Shown here piece after piece: positions 1-7,978 of a stretch of 64,000 nucleotides of DNA. Origin of the DNA: Terriglobus roseus (GTDB lineage: Bacteria > Acidobacteriota > Terriglobia > Terriglobales > Acidobacteriaceae); contig NZ_LT629690.1 in NCBI RefSeq assembly GCF_900102185.1, positions 4,092,001 through 4,156,000 of the forward strand. Reading direction: 5' to 3'. The notes beneath the pieces were generated by a model. It saw only the letters and a list, made by a program, of their open reading frames with translations. It did not search any database and was not told the origin of the DNA. The first letter of the stretch is position 1, and each line of letters starts with the position of its first letter. Both the position numbers and the translations under genes were made by a program.

Positions 1-1
1 G

Positions 2-142
2 GTTGATGGCAAGGTAGCCTGCGAAGCCACCGTAATGTGCCAGCTCGTGCCGCGTCCATCGCAGACTGCTGCTCCGGCAAAGACTGCTGGCGAATCAAAC
101 CCGCAGCAGGACGGCCCGACGCTTCCTGAGGCTGCAGTCTAG
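2..142 (+). CDS. fabZ: 3-hydroxyacyl-ACP dehydratase FabZ, C-terminal end (partial)
   Basis: The window opens inside this gene; only its last 46 codons are visible. The residues start VDGKVACEATVMCQL, which matches the closing strand of hotdog-fold (3R)-hydroxyacyl-ACP dehydratases, and run into a roughly 30-residue Ala/Pro/Gln-rich tail that is longer than normal for the family. FabZ dehydrates beta-hydroxyacyl-ACP during fatty acid elongation in the cytoplasm. The stop is 4 bases before lpxA, and fabZ-lpxA adjacency is a standard lipid A arrangement, which carries much of the call. The catalytic helix lies outside the window, so activity cannot be judged here. Confidence 0.75.
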   Translation, partial: VDGKVACEATVMCQLVPRPSQTAAPAKTAGESNPQQDGPTLPEAAV

Positions 143-146
143 TTCC

Positions 147-932
147 ATGGCAATTCATCCCACCAGCTTCGTTGCGCCGGGTGCGGTCATTCCCGAAAGC
201 TGCGCCGTGGGCCCCTTCTGCACCGTCGGACCCAACGTTGTGCTGGGCGAGCGCTGTGAACTGGTAAGCCACGTTGTGTTGGACGGCCACCTGACCATGG
301 GCGACGACAACCGCGTCTTCCCGTTCTCATCGGTCGGCTGCAGTCCGCAGGACCTGAAGTACAAGGGCGAGCCAACAAAGCTGACCATCGGCAACGGCAA
401 CACCATTCGCGAATGCGTAACCATCAGCCGCGGCACGGTTGGCGGCGGTGGTGAAACCATGATCGGCGACGGTTGCCTGATCATGGCTTACGTCCACATC
501 GGCCACGACTCAAAGATTGGCAACGGCTGCATTCTTCCCAATGGCTCCACACTTGCCGGCCATGTCACGGTGGAGGACTACGCCGTCCTCAGTGCCAACG
601 CGCCTGTACACCAGTTCTGCACCATCGGCGCGTACGCCTACATTGGCGGCGGCACCACCATCACGCAGGACGTGTTGCCGTACAGCCTGACCAGCGTGCG
701 CCGCGAGAACAAGGCCTTCGGCATCAACAAGGTTGGCCTGGAGCGTCGCGGCTTTACCCCGGAAGAGATCAAGCAGCTTCGTCAGGCCTATCGCCTGCTG
801 CAGGCAAGCGGGCTGAACACCACGCAGGCGCTCGAAGCGATCCGCGAAAAGGTAGCCAGCGGCGAGTTCGGCGAGCGTGTCGTTTATCTCGCAGAGTTCA
901 TCGCCAAGAGCGAACGCGGCGTCATCAAGTAA
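147..932 (+). CDS. lpxA: UDP-N-acetylglucosamine acyltransferase LpxA
   Basis: First enzyme of lipid A synthesis: it moves a 3-hydroxyacyl chain from ACP to the 3-OH of UDP-GlcNAc in the cytoplasm. The 261-residue length equals the family norm. Residues 1 to about 185 are hexapeptide repeats of a left-handed beta-helix (IGxG, VGxx steps), followed by a helical C-terminal domain. The active-site stretch HIGHD places His117 and His120 where E. coli LpxA has His122 and catalytic His125, and the VHQFCTIGA segment near residue 155 is also conserved. It directly follows fabZ with a 4-base gap and no strong ribosome site of its own, so it is probably translated from the same message. The call is secure. 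Confidence 0.97.
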   Translation: MAIHPTSFVAPGAVIPESCAVGPFCTVGPNVVLGERCELVSHVVLDGHLTMGDDNRVFPFSSVGCSPQDLKYKGEPTKLTIGNGNTIRECVTISRGTVGGGGETMIGDGCLIMAYVHIGHDSKIGNGCILPNGSTLAGHVTVEDYAVLSANAPVHQFCTIGAYAYIGGGTTITQDVLPYSLTSVRRENKAFGINKVGLERRGFTPEEIKQLRQAYRLLQASGLNTTQALEAIREKVASGEFGERVVYLAEFIAKSERGVIK

Positions 933-978
933 GCGCGCCAACCATTCATCGCAAGGATGAGCGCGGAGAGGATGCACG

Positions 979-1401
979 ATGGGATGGATGTCCTGGGCGT
1001 TATTGTCCGCACTCTTCGCCGCATTGACAGCGATTCTGGCGAAGAAAGGCGTCGCGCACGTCGAGCCAAATCTAGCGACCGCAATCCGAACGACTGTGGT
1101 GGTCGTGTTTGCGTGGGCCATCGCGATTGCATTCGGACGGCCGCATGAGTTGGGTTCGCTTGACCGCAAAACATATGCGCTATTAGCGCTCTCAGGAATA
1201 GCAACAGGCCTATCGTGGATCTGCTACTTCCGGGCGCTGTCACTTGGGCAGGCATCGAAGGTCGCGCCAGTCGACAAGCTGAGCGTCGTCTTCGTACTGC
1301 TGCTTGCGTGGCCTCTCCTCGGTGAACAACTGTCCCTCGGAAAGATTTTGGGCGCAGGACTCATCGCTGCTGGAGCCATTGTGCTAGCGGTTCTGCCTTA
1401 G
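979..1401 (+). CDS. EamA-family (DMT superfamily) membrane protein, single domain
   Basis: A 140-residue membrane protein with about four to five hydrophobic segments (near residues 5-20, 38-53, 65-82, 98-113 and 120-138). The closing pattern, with PVDKLSVVF, LGEQLSLGKILGAGLI and AAGAIVLA, is the hallmark of EamA domains. Typical transporters carry two EamA copies (about 300 residues); this is the half-size form that probably works as a dimer. The substrate cannot be read from sequence. The ATG is preceded by GAGAGG about 8 bases upstream. It lies 46 bases after lpxA on the same strand, so co-transcription is possible, but no functional link to lipid A is evident. Confidence 0.85.
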   Translation: MGWMSWALLSALFAALTAILAKKGVAHVEPNLATAIRTTVVVVFAWAIAIAFGRPHELGSLDRKTYALLALSGIATGLSWICYFRALSLGQASKVAPVDKLSVVFVLLLAWPLLGEQLSLGKILGAGLIAAGAIVLAVLP

Positions 1402-1420
1402 GGCGCTGGCAAGATGCCCT

Positions 1421-2050
1421 CTACTGCGCCACCGTCACAGCCTTCGATTCAATCCGGATACTCGTTCCCTCGCCCACCACGTCTGGCACAAACCGGATGG
1501 GGACATTCAGAGTGCGGTTGCAGGTGCGGACGGTCCATATCTCATTCCACGCGGCGCGTGCAACGGCCGGAACGGGGCCGTCGAGCTTCGTATCCAGCAC
1601 ATCCACCGGACAGGTCTTGCCTTTGACGACGAACTCCGCCGTTGCTTTGATCAGCGGCATCTGCGCGTCGGTTTCCAACTGCGGCGTCGCGATGCTCTCC
1701 CCCGGCAGCAGCGGCGCAACGGCCGCGTGGCCGCCGCGGATGGTTACCAGAACACGATAGCGACGATGTTCGCCACACGCCGTGCCGGGAACACTCTCCA
1801 CCCACGTCGCATTGTTCAGGTTGCCGTCATCGCCCGTGACCGGCTTGCCATAAATCTTGTGCGATGCAGCGTTCCAGTCTGGAGTGACCGTGGGGCAGTG
1901 CGTGCTGAGGCGCGCTTCGTACCCCTGGAAGTTCTTCAATGCCGCATCGCGAAAGCCCGGCGATGTTTCCACTGTGTGCACGGCGGCATCCTGCGCAGCG
2001 GCAGGTACAGCAACGGATAAAACGGCAAGGGCGGCAAACAGGCTTCGCAT
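1421..2050 (-). CDS. Secreted protein of unknown function
   Basis: I do not recognise the family. The 209-residue product starts with a clear Sec signal peptide (MRSLFAALAVLSVAVPAAAQ, cleavage after AAA or AAQ), so it is periplasmic or outer-membrane-facing. The mature part has four Cys residues (in the THCPT, GTACGE, GKTCPV and RTCNRT contexts), which could make two disulfides, and is otherwise beta-rich in composition. An in-frame GTG directly precedes the chosen ATG and would add one residue. The gene converges on the EamA gene with 19 bases between the stops, and its start backs onto lpxI. No operon partner or regulator is suggested by context. Confidence 0.7.
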   Translation of the reverse strand: MRSLFAALAVLSVAVPAAAQDAAVHTVETSPGFRDAALKNFQGYEARLSTHCPTVTPDWNAASHKIYGKPVTGDDGNLNNATWVESVPGTACGEHRRYRVLVTIRGGHAAVAPLLPGESIATPQLETDAQMPLIKATAEFVVKGKTCPVDVLDTKLDGPVPAVARAAWNEIWTVRTCNRTLNVPIRFVPDVVGEGTSIRIESKAVTVAQ

Positions 2051-2131
2051 CACGCTTAAGGGTATCGCGAACGGTCAGACAGCATGCGCGCCATTGGACG
2101 AATCCGCCCCGACATGGCACGATGACGCTTG

Positions 2132-2989
2132 ATGGACAGGCTTGGATTAATCGCTGGTAACGGACGCTTCCCTTTTCTTCTGCTTGAGGCCGCACGCGCA
2201 CGCGGGCTGCATGTTGTGGTTGCCGCAATCAAAGAAGAGACCGATCCGGAGATGGATACACGCGCCGCAAACGACAACGGCATGGAAGTCCACTGGATGA
2301 GCCTGGGCGAACTCTCAAAGCTGATCGACACCTTCCAGAAGGCTGGCGTGCACAACGCCGTGATGGCCGGGCAGGTGCGACACAAGCAGATATTTTCTGG
2401 CATCCGCCCGGATTGGCGGCTGGCGAAACTGCTGATGAGCCTGAGCACACGCAACACCGACATGCTGCTGGGCGCTGTGGCCAAAGTGCTGAGCGATGAA
2501 GGTATTGAACTCATCAGCTCCACGGCGTACCTGGAGCCCATGCTCGCCAAGCAGGGTGTGCTGACACAACGCACGCCAAACGAAACCGAGCGCAACGACA
2601 TTGCCTACGGCCTAACGGTGGCGCGCGGTATCGCGGGGTTCGATCTTGGTCAGACAGTCGTGATTGCCGCAGGCGCATGCGTGGCCGTGGAAGCGATGGA
2701 AGGCACAGACGCCTGCATTGCCCGCGCCGGTGCGCTGATGGGTTCGCTGGACGATGACGCATCCACGCTGGCGCGTTCGCTGACCGTGGTGAAAGTCGCC
2801 AAACCCAAGCAGGATCTTCGTTTTGACGTTCCGGTGGTGGGCGTTCCCACCATTCGTGCGATGCAGGCTGCGGGAGCCACATGCCTGGCGATCGAAGCAG
2901 GTCGCACGCTCCTCTTCGACGAAGAGAACATGCTGCGTGAAGCGAATGCGGCGGGCATCGCCGTGGTGGGTGAGCAGCGCCCCGCCTGA
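2132..2989 (+). CDS. lpxI: UDP-2,3-diacylglucosamine pyrophosphatase LpxI
   Basis: LpxI hydrolyses UDP-2,3-diacylglucosamine to lipid X and UMP, taking the place of LpxH in many bacteria outside the beta/gammaproteobacteria. The 285-residue product begins with the family signature LGLIAGNGRFPFLLLE, then KEETDPE and the AGQVRHKQIF segment near residue 85; the C-terminal half keeps PKQDLRFDVPVVG and the closing GRTLLFDEE element. Length and order match DUF1009/LpxI proteins. A TTG lies immediately before the ATG and is an alternative start. It is on the same strand as lpxA but separated from it by the EamA gene and an opposing gene, so it probably has its own promoter. Confidence 0.93.
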   Translation: MDRLGLIAGNGRFPFLLLEAARARGLHVVVAAIKEETDPEMDTRAANDNGMEVHWMSLGELSKLIDTFQKAGVHNAVMAGQVRHKQIFSGIRPDWRLAKLLMSLSTRNTDMLLGAVAKVLSDEGIELISSTAYLEPMLAKQGVLTQRTPNETERNDIAYGLTVARGIAGFDLGQTVVIAAGACVAVEAMEGTDACIARAGALMGSLDDDASTLARSLTVVKVAKPKQDLRFDVPVVGVPTIRAMQAAGATCLAIEAGRTLLFDEENMLREANAAGIAVVGEQRPA

Positions 2990-3098
2990 TTCGCGTCAGA
3001 ATGGCGCGGCCCTCGATGAAAAAATTACAAATTCACCGTTACCCGGGACCATGCGCCTGAGTCATACTGTCACCGGAAGATTCCCAAGGGAGATATTT

Positions 3099-3659
3099 AT
3101 GCAGCGTGCAGGATTGTGGTCCATGGTGTTGGTAGCCGCATTGGCGGTGGCAGGAACGGCGCGTATGGCAATGGCCGCAGCGGCCGCTGGTTTGTTGGAA
3201 ACGGGCACGGCTGCCCCGAACTTCACTCTTCCCTCGCAGGAAGACAAACAGGTGAGCCTGTCGCAGTACAAGGGCAAGTGGGTAGTTCTCTACTTCTATC
3301 CGAAGGATCAGACACAGGGCTGCACCATTGAAGCGCACAACTTTCAGCGCGACCAGGCCATGTATGACAAGGCCAACGCCGCCGTTCTGGGTGTGAGCCT
3401 GGACACCGCCGACAGCCACAAGGCGTTCTGCACCAAGGAGAACCTGACCTTCAAGCTGCTGGCTGACCCCGAACACAAGGTTGTGGACGAGTACGGCGTG
3501 CCCGTTGTGGCTGCCGGCCCCAACCACTTCGCCAAGCGCGTCACCTTCCTCATCTCGCCCAAGGGCAAGATCGTAAAGGTATGGCCCGATGTGAAGGTGC
3601 AGAACCACAGCGAAGAGGTTCTGGCCGCCATCGACGAAGCGAAGAAGGCAAAGTCCTAA
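3099..3659 (+). CDS. Exported peroxiredoxin, PrxQ/Bcp type
   Basis: Thiol peroxidase of the AhpC/TSA superfamily, 186 residues, with an N-terminal Sec signal peptide (hydrophobic residues 5-30), so it acts in the periplasm rather than the cytoplasm as E. coli Bcp does. The peroxidatic site is present: YPKDQTQGCT with Cys75. The usual Bcp resolving cysteine five residues later is His80, but Cys111 sits in the following helix (HKAFCTKEN), the place used by another resolving-Cys subtype. The chosen ATG follows AAGGGAGA at good spacing, whereas the open frame extends further upstream without a signal peptide. A hairpin terminator follows. The reductant partner is not visible nearby. Confidence 0.88.
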   Translation: MQRAGLWSMVLVAALAVAGTARMAMAAAAAGLLETGTAAPNFTLPSQEDKQVSLSQYKGKWVVLYFYPKDQTQGCTIEAHNFQRDQAMYDKANAAVLGVSLDTADSHKAFCTKENLTFKLLADPEHKVVDEYGVPVVAAGPNHFAKRVTFLISPKGKIVKVWPDVKVQNHSEEVLAAIDEAKKAKS

Positions 3660-3683
3660 ACACTCTTTAAGCGCGACACAGCA

Positions 3684-3716
3684 AGGGCGGGCCTTCATCG
3701 GCCCGCTCTTCGTTTT
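3684..3716 (+). terminator. Rho-independent terminator after the peroxiredoxin gene
   Basis: AGGGCGGGCC and GGCCCGCTCT form a 10-bp stem (one G-U pair) around a 6-base loop, followed by TCGTTTTC. It lies 25 bases past the peroxiredoxin stop. Confidence 0.7.
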
Positions 3717-3736
3717 CTCCCCGAAGGAAGGATCCC

Positions 3737-4201
3737 ATGATCATTCGCCCCGTCGAGGACGACGATATTGTTCCGATGGTCAAGATCCGTGCCGTCGAAT
3801 GGGGTGACGAGGCTTATTGGCTGAACAGGATCACCGCCTACAGGGATGGCAGAGTCTCACCCCAATTCGGCTTACCGGAACGCGCACTCTTCGTCGCCGT
3901 GGAAGACGACAGCATCGTAGGCTTCGTTGCGGGAAATAAAACGACACGACACAACTGTCAGGGCGAACTGGAGTGGCTCAACGTCGCAGCCAACAAACGA
4001 GGCCGAGGCATTGCCGATCAATTGATTGCGCGCATGGGCGCGTGGTTTGTGGAACAGGGCGCCGGTCGCATCTGTGTGAACGCAGCGGTGGACAATGTGG
4101 CGGCACGTCGCGTCTACAGCCGGTGCGGTGCCGAGCCTATGAATGATCACTGGATGATATGGGCCGATGCAAGACGGATAGCTCCGCCGCCATCCATGTA
4201 A
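3737..4201 (+). CDS. GNAT family N-acetyltransferase
   Basis: A 154-residue single-domain GNAT protein. The N-terminus IIRPVEDDDI is the usual first strand and helix; EWLNVAANKRGRGIADQLI (about residues 84-102) is motif A, with the R-G-x-G acetyl-CoA pyrophosphate loop, and the C-terminal NVAARRVYSRCGAEP is the motif B region. Such enzymes acetylate an amine of a small molecule or protein; the acceptor cannot be predicted. AAGGAAGG stands about 6 bases before the ATG. The gene stands alone between two terminators. Confidence 0.88.
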   Translation: MIIRPVEDDDIVPMVKIRAVEWGDEAYWLNRITAYRDGRVSPQFGLPERALFVAVEDDSIVGFVAGNKTTRHNCQGELEWLNVAANKRGRGIADQLIARMGAWFVEQGAGRICVNAAVDNVAARRVYSRCGAEPMNDHWMIWADARRIAPPPSM

Positions 4202-4273
4202 ACAGACTGACGCCATAGCCAAAAATCTTTTCCAAACAGGAATAAGCAGTCCGCCGAACTTATCTCCGGACGC

Positions 4274-4314
4274 AAAAAGGCCCGGAGCCTCACGAAGAGG
4301 AGCCGGGCCTTTTT
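4274..4314. terminator. Bidirectional Rho-independent terminator
   Basis: AAAAAGGCCCGG ... CCGGGCCTTTTT, with additional pairing of GCCTC and GAGG near the loop, gives a long GC stem with A- and T-runs on its two sides. It can end both the GNAT transcript and the oppositely oriented histone-like gene. Confidence 0.85.
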
Positions 4315-4370
4315 GCTTGCCTTAACTACGTGCAGCCGGTTACCCGTCTGCGGTTAGGAGAATGCCAGAA

Positions 4371-5010
4371 CTACTTGGTGGCCTTCTTGGTTGCGGTCTT
4401 CTTGGCGGCCTTCTTAACAGCCTTCTTAACGGCCTTCTTTGCAACAGTCTTCTTCGCTGCTGCCTTCTTTGCCGGAGCCTTCTTCGCAACAGTCTTCTTC
4501 GCTGCGGCCTTCTTCGCCGGAGCCTTCTTCACGGCAGTCTTCTTTGCCGCGGCCTTCTTTGCAGGTGCCTTCTTGGTTGCCAAGGATTTTCCTCGCTGGT
4601 TGGATTTCGCCGCCTTCTTACTGGCGACGTTGCCGCCACGTTTCGTCACAGACGATTTCGTGGCAGACTTCTTAGCTCCCGCTACTTTCTTAGCCACGGT
4701 TTTCTTCGCTGCCGCCTTCTTCGCGGTGGCTTTCTTTGCCGTGGTCTTCTTTGCGGGTGCTGACTTTTTCACCGCCACCTTTTTCGCTGCTTTTTTCGCG
4801 GCCTTCTTTGCTACCTTCTTGGCTGCCTTCTTTGCTGCGGGTGGGGGAGATTTCTTTGCGGCCTTCTTTGCGGCCTTCTTCGCCGCTTTCTTGGCTGCCT
4901 TCTTAGCAGCCTTCTTCGGTGCCGGAGCCGCGGCTTTCTTTGCGACCGCCTTCTTGGCCGGAGCCTTCTTCGCAACAGCCTTCTTTGCGGCAGGCTTCTT
5001 CACAGCCTGC
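4371..5010 (-). repeat. Internal coding repeats (GCCTTCTTCGC-like units)
   Basis: The 3' two-thirds of the histone-like gene consists of degenerate 9-15 base units encoding AKKA and PAKKA. They are frame-preserving and so look selected as protein repeats rather than as a DNA element. Confidence 0.8.
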
Positions 5011-5384
5011 GCTGCTGAGATCAGAGCTGCTCCTACCGAAACTTCGGCTACGTTCTCTTCCGGCTCAACCGATTCGCTATCTGCGGGTGTGTAAGGATCC
5101 GCCTGCGACGAAGGCGATGCCTTCAGCGTGGCCTGTTCCGCGTGGTGCTCGCTGTGAAGCATGCGGTCCGCGCCTTCGGTGTCGTCGTCCGTGTCCGGCT
5201 CGTCGTCGATGTCGTCTTCCTCATCGTCCAGCGTGCGGTCATCATCGTCTGAGGTGGTGGTCACTTCGTCTTCCTCGTCCTCTTCGTCGTCGTCGAAGTC
5301 ATCCTCTTCATCGTCGTCGTCGAGTTCAGGCTCGTAGTCGTCGTGCGCCGCTGCGTAGTACTTCAGATCTTCATCAGACATCAT
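4371..5384 (-). CDS. Histone H1-like Lys/Ala-rich protein with acidic N-terminus
   Basis: Two halves of opposite charge are visible in the 337 residues. Residues about 15-71 are almost wholly Asp/Glu; after a neutral linker, residues about 129-337 are AKKA/PAKK/VAKK repeats of the kind found in histone H1 tails and in bacterial H1-like proteins (AlgP, chlamydial HctB), which bind DNA through Lys side chains. A role in nucleoid compaction is an inference from composition only. The acidic head is unusual and might shield the tail or act as a chaperone-like segment. GGAGG lies 10 bases before the first ATG; a second ATG follows directly. It is divergent from hisS. Repeats of this kind change length readily, so the size may differ between strains. 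Confidence 0.8.
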   Translation of the reverse strand: MMSDEDLKYYAAAHDDYEPELDDDDEEDDFDDDEEDEEDEVTTTSDDDDRTLDDEEDDIDDEPDTDDDTEGADRMLHSEHHAEQATLKASPSSQADPYTPADSESVEPEENVAEVSVGAALISAAQAVKKPAAKKAVAKKAPAKKAVAKKAAAPAPKKAAKKAAKKAAKKAAKKAAKKSPPPAAKKAAKKVAKKAAKKAAKKVAVKKSAPAKKTTAKKATAKKAAAKKTVAKKVAGAKKSATKSSVTKRGGNVASKKAAKSNQRGKSLATKKAPAKKAAAKKTAVKKAPAKKAAAKKTVAKKAPAKKAAAKKTVAKKAVKKAVKKAAKKTATKKATK

Positions 5385-5661
5385 GGTCTACAAACCTCCG
5401 CTACCGATGCTGGGTAGGATGCAACATCTTCTTCATGCGTGTTGCAGGTGGCCAATGAAAACACATCGGATGCGAACACAGCAATATGGTGCACCGTGAT
5501 TAGTGCAATAGCAAGAAGAAGTTTTCATGCATGAGCAGATTTTGATACTGCTATCGCGCCCGTGCTGTCGTCATCATCGACATAACGACAGATATCGGCG
5601 CGCGAAACAGCCCATGTCTTCTGCAAGATCACGCAGCACAAGCTCCGATAAACTGATGTGT

Positions 5662-6999
5662 ATGGCTTCTATTGTGAAAGCAATCCGCGGCACGCGCGAT
5701 CTGCTTCCCCCTGAAACTTCTTTGTGGAACCGCGTGGAGAGCACCGTCCGCGCCGTCTTTGCTCGCTACAACTTTGGTGAAATACGCACACCTGTATTGG
5801 AAGCAACGGAACTGTTTGCACGCGGCGTGGGTGAAGAAACCGACATCGTCAGCAAAGAGATGTACACGTGGGAAGATCGCGCTCGCGCTGCCAGCGAGAA
5901 GGCGCAGTCGTTAACGCTGCGTCCGGAAAACACCGCAGGCGTGGTCCGCGCTTACATCGAACACAAGCTCGGTGACACTGGCCAGCTGCAGAAGCTCTAT
6001 TACATTGGCCCCATGTTTCGCCGCGAGCGTCCGCAAAAGGGACGCTATCGTCAGTTCTTCCAGATTGGCGCGGAAGTCATTGGCCCCGCAACGTCTGGCA
6101 GCGAATCCGCTTTGCGCGATGCGGAAGTGCTGGAGATGCTGGCCACGCTGCTCGACGAACTCGGCATCCCGCGCGCCTCTGCCGCGAATGAATACAAGGG
6201 ATGGAAGCTGCACCTGAACTCGGTCGGCTCATCGACGGATCGTCCGCGCTACATTGCGGCACTGCGTGAAGCTCTGGCGCCCGTGAAAGACAAGATGTGT
6301 CCGGACAATCAGCGCCGCGCAGAGACGAATCCGCTGCGCGTGCTGGACAGCAAGGATGAGGCCGATCAGGAGATCATCAACGCGCTGCCCAAGATCGCCG
6401 ACTACCTCGACGAAGCCTCCACGGAGCACTTCGTGCAGGTGAAGGCCGCGCTGGATGCCTGCGGCGTTCCCTACGAAGTGAATCCACGCCTCGTGCGCGG
6501 ACTGGACTACTACACGCGCACCACGTTTGAGTTCACCGTTGATCTCGGTCTCGGCACGCAGAACGCGCTGCTCGGCGGTGGACGCTATGACGGCTTAAGC
6601 GAAATGCTGGGTGGCCCCAAGGCTCCTGGCATTGGCTTTGCGATTGGTGAAGACCGCTTGATCCTGACGCTGCAGGCACTGGAAGAGTCGCGTGCTGTGG
6701 CCGAAGGCGAACCTGCCGCGACAAAAATCGACGCGTACATCGCACCACTGTCTACATCGCAGAATCCTGCCGCACTGGCACTCGCACGTTCGCTGCGCGC
6801 GGCAGGTCTGGAAGTGGAAGTGGGCGACGGCAACTTCCGTCTGAAGAAGAAGTTCGATAATGCAGACCGCATTGCGCGCAGCATCGTCATCCTGGGTGAA
6901 GACGAAGTTGCCGCAGAGACCGCAACCGTAAAGCACTTTGCTGGCGGCGAACAAAGCAAGGTAGCCTTCGCCGATCTTGTGGCGGCATTGAAGAAATAA
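5662..6999 (+). CDS. hisS: Histidine--tRNA ligase (class II aminoacyl-tRNA synthetase)
   Basis: Charges tRNA-His with histidine in the cytoplasm. The product of about 445 residues starts MASIVKAIRGTRDLLP, the universal HisRS opening. Class II motifs follow: TLRPENTAGVVRAY, motif 2 FRRERPQKGRYRQF, the histidine-specific LVRGLDYYTRTTFE, and motif 3 with GGGRYDGL and GIGFAIGEDR; the C-terminal anticodon-binding domain begins near residue 350. The frame stays open upstream to 5527, but the extra residues are low-complexity and not conserved, so I start at 5662; ATG codons at 5656 and 5614 are alternatives. The 277-base spacer back to the divergent histone-like gene must hold both promoters; I see no clear boxes in it. 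Confidence 0.95.
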   Translation: MASIVKAIRGTRDLLPPETSLWNRVESTVRAVFARYNFGEIRTPVLEATELFARGVGEETDIVSKEMYTWEDRARAASEKAQSLTLRPENTAGVVRAYIEHKLGDTGQLQKLYYIGPMFRRERPQKGRYRQFFQIGAEVIGPATSGSESALRDAEVLEMLATLLDELGIPRASAANEYKGWKLHLNSVGSSTDRPRYIAALREALAPVKDKMCPDNQRRAETNPLRVLDSKDEADQEIINALPKIADYLDEASTEHFVQVKAALDACGVPYEVNPRLVRGLDYYTRTTFEFTVDLGLGTQNALLGGGRYDGLSEMLGGPKAPGIGFAIGEDRLILTLQALEESRAVAEGEPAATKIDAYIAPLSTSQNPAALALARSLRAAGLEVEVGDGNFRLKKKFDNADRIARSIVILGEDEVAAETATVKHFAGGEQSKVAFADLVAALKK

Positions 7000-7014
7000 C
7001 TGCAACAAGCAAAG

Positions 7015-7055
7015 AACGAAAAGGGCACGGATGCCTCCGTGCCCTTTTCGTTTTT
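7015..7055. terminator. Rho-independent terminator after hisS (probably bidirectional)
   Basis: AACGAAAAGGGCACGGA ... TCCGTGCCCTTTTCGTTTTT: a stem of about 15 bp with a tiny loop and a T-run. Its complement also ends in an A/T-rich tail facing the opposing gene. Confidence 0.9.
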
Positions 7056-7059
7056 GTCG

Positions 7060-7905
7060 CTAGTTGTCTGATGGCGGGTCGATGTGATCGACGACGAGGA
7101 TCGGAATCGTCATCTTCGCGGGCTGCAGCTTTAACCCAAGTTGTTCCTGCAGCGCGGTGAAGAGGTCCGGATCATTGCTGTCCGTGTTGCTCGTCGCTCC
7201 AAGATTCGACGATGAGAAGTGCAGATCCATGTCATACGAGCCAGTCAGTCCTGTCTTGTCCACGATCTTTCTGTCTGCCGGCATCTCCAGAATGGACGCG
7301 AAGAACACAATCGGAACCGCCTTGCCATTGATCTTGCCCGACGAGAATGAGAGCGTTCCATGATTCGGGTCGGACTCGGTCGTCTTCACCTTCGCACCAC
7401 CCTTGGCTTCGGTCAGCGTGTACACGTTGCGTTCGCCGGTGGTCCAATGCACCTTCAGGTGAAATCGTTCGATGAGCAGTTGTTGCTCCATCAGCATCTG
7501 TCCGGTGTAGGTGCGTGTCTTGAATGCCGTGATCGTGTCTGCCGTCGACAAGTCAGAGAGCTTCTTGTAAGCGGGCACATCCTCAGGAGCGACGCGGGCC
7601 TCAACGTCGTATCGTGCGGACTTGGCCCAGCCTGGCAGGCCTTCCACCTCGTCGTCACGCATGGGCATGATGCCGAAGTTATAGGCCTGCGAAATCAGTG
7701 AGGCCAACGGCGCACCCTTCTCCGAAAGGCCATTGGCCTGATCGCTTGCTGAAGCATTGTTCTCATGCGCGGGGTCCATCTGGTGGATGGAAACAGCCAT
7801 CCACTGCAGAGGTGCGCCACCGGGCGGCACAGGCTGCGCCGATTGCGCAAACACCGAACAGCTTAAGAATGACAACGCCATCGTAATCGCGGTGCGCAAC
7901 TTCAT
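7060..7905 (-). CDS. TIGR03435 family exported protein
   Basis: A 281-residue protein with a Sec signal peptide (MKLRTAITMALSFLSCSVFAQ, cleavage after VFA). The mature chain carries the marks of the TIGR03435 family: LLIERFHLKVHWTTGERNVY, DKTGLTGSYDMDLHF and the C-terminal block LFTALQEQLGLKLQPAK followed by VVDHI. The family is abundant in Acidobacteria and other soil bacteria and has no established function. GGAGGGAG precedes the ATG at 7905; an upstream in-frame start at 7929 would remove the signal peptide from the N-terminus and is less likely. The gene stands alone between terminators. Confidence 0.88.
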   Translation of the reverse strand: MKLRTAITMALSFLSCSVFAQSAQPVPPGGAPLQWMAVSIHQMDPAHENNASASDQANGLSEKGAPLASLISQAYNFGIMPMRDDEVEGLPGWAKSARYDVEARVAPEDVPAYKKLSDLSTADTITAFKTRTYTGQMLMEQQLLIERFHLKVHWTTGERNVYTLTEAKGGAKVKTTESDPNHGTLSFSSGKINGKAVPIVFFASILEMPADRKIVDKTGLTGSYDMDLHFSSSNLGATSNTDSNDPDLFTALQEQLGLKLQPAKMTIPILVVDHIDPPSDN

Positions 7906-7927
7906 CTTCGCGTCTCCCTCCGAAAGC

Positions 7928-7953
7928 AAAAAGGCTGCGCGATGTGCGCAGCC
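7928..7953 (-). terminator. Rho-independent terminator after efp
   Basis: Read on the minus strand, GGCTGCGC, a short loop, GCGCAGCC and TTTTTGC. It lies 25 bases past the efp stop and just before the next minus-strand gene. Confidence 0.8.
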
Positions 7954-7978
7954 CTCTCGTGTGTCTCTTTTGCCGTGC

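Noticed and set aside
4330-5094. Phe/Ala-rich open frame antisense to the histone-like gene
   Set aside because: It is the reverse complement of Lys/Ala repeats; the minus-strand frame has a ribosome site and a sensible acidic N-terminus.
5527-5661. N-terminal extension of hisS
   Set aside because: The added residues are low-complexity and precede the universal HisRS opening; ATG 5662 or 5656 is a better start.
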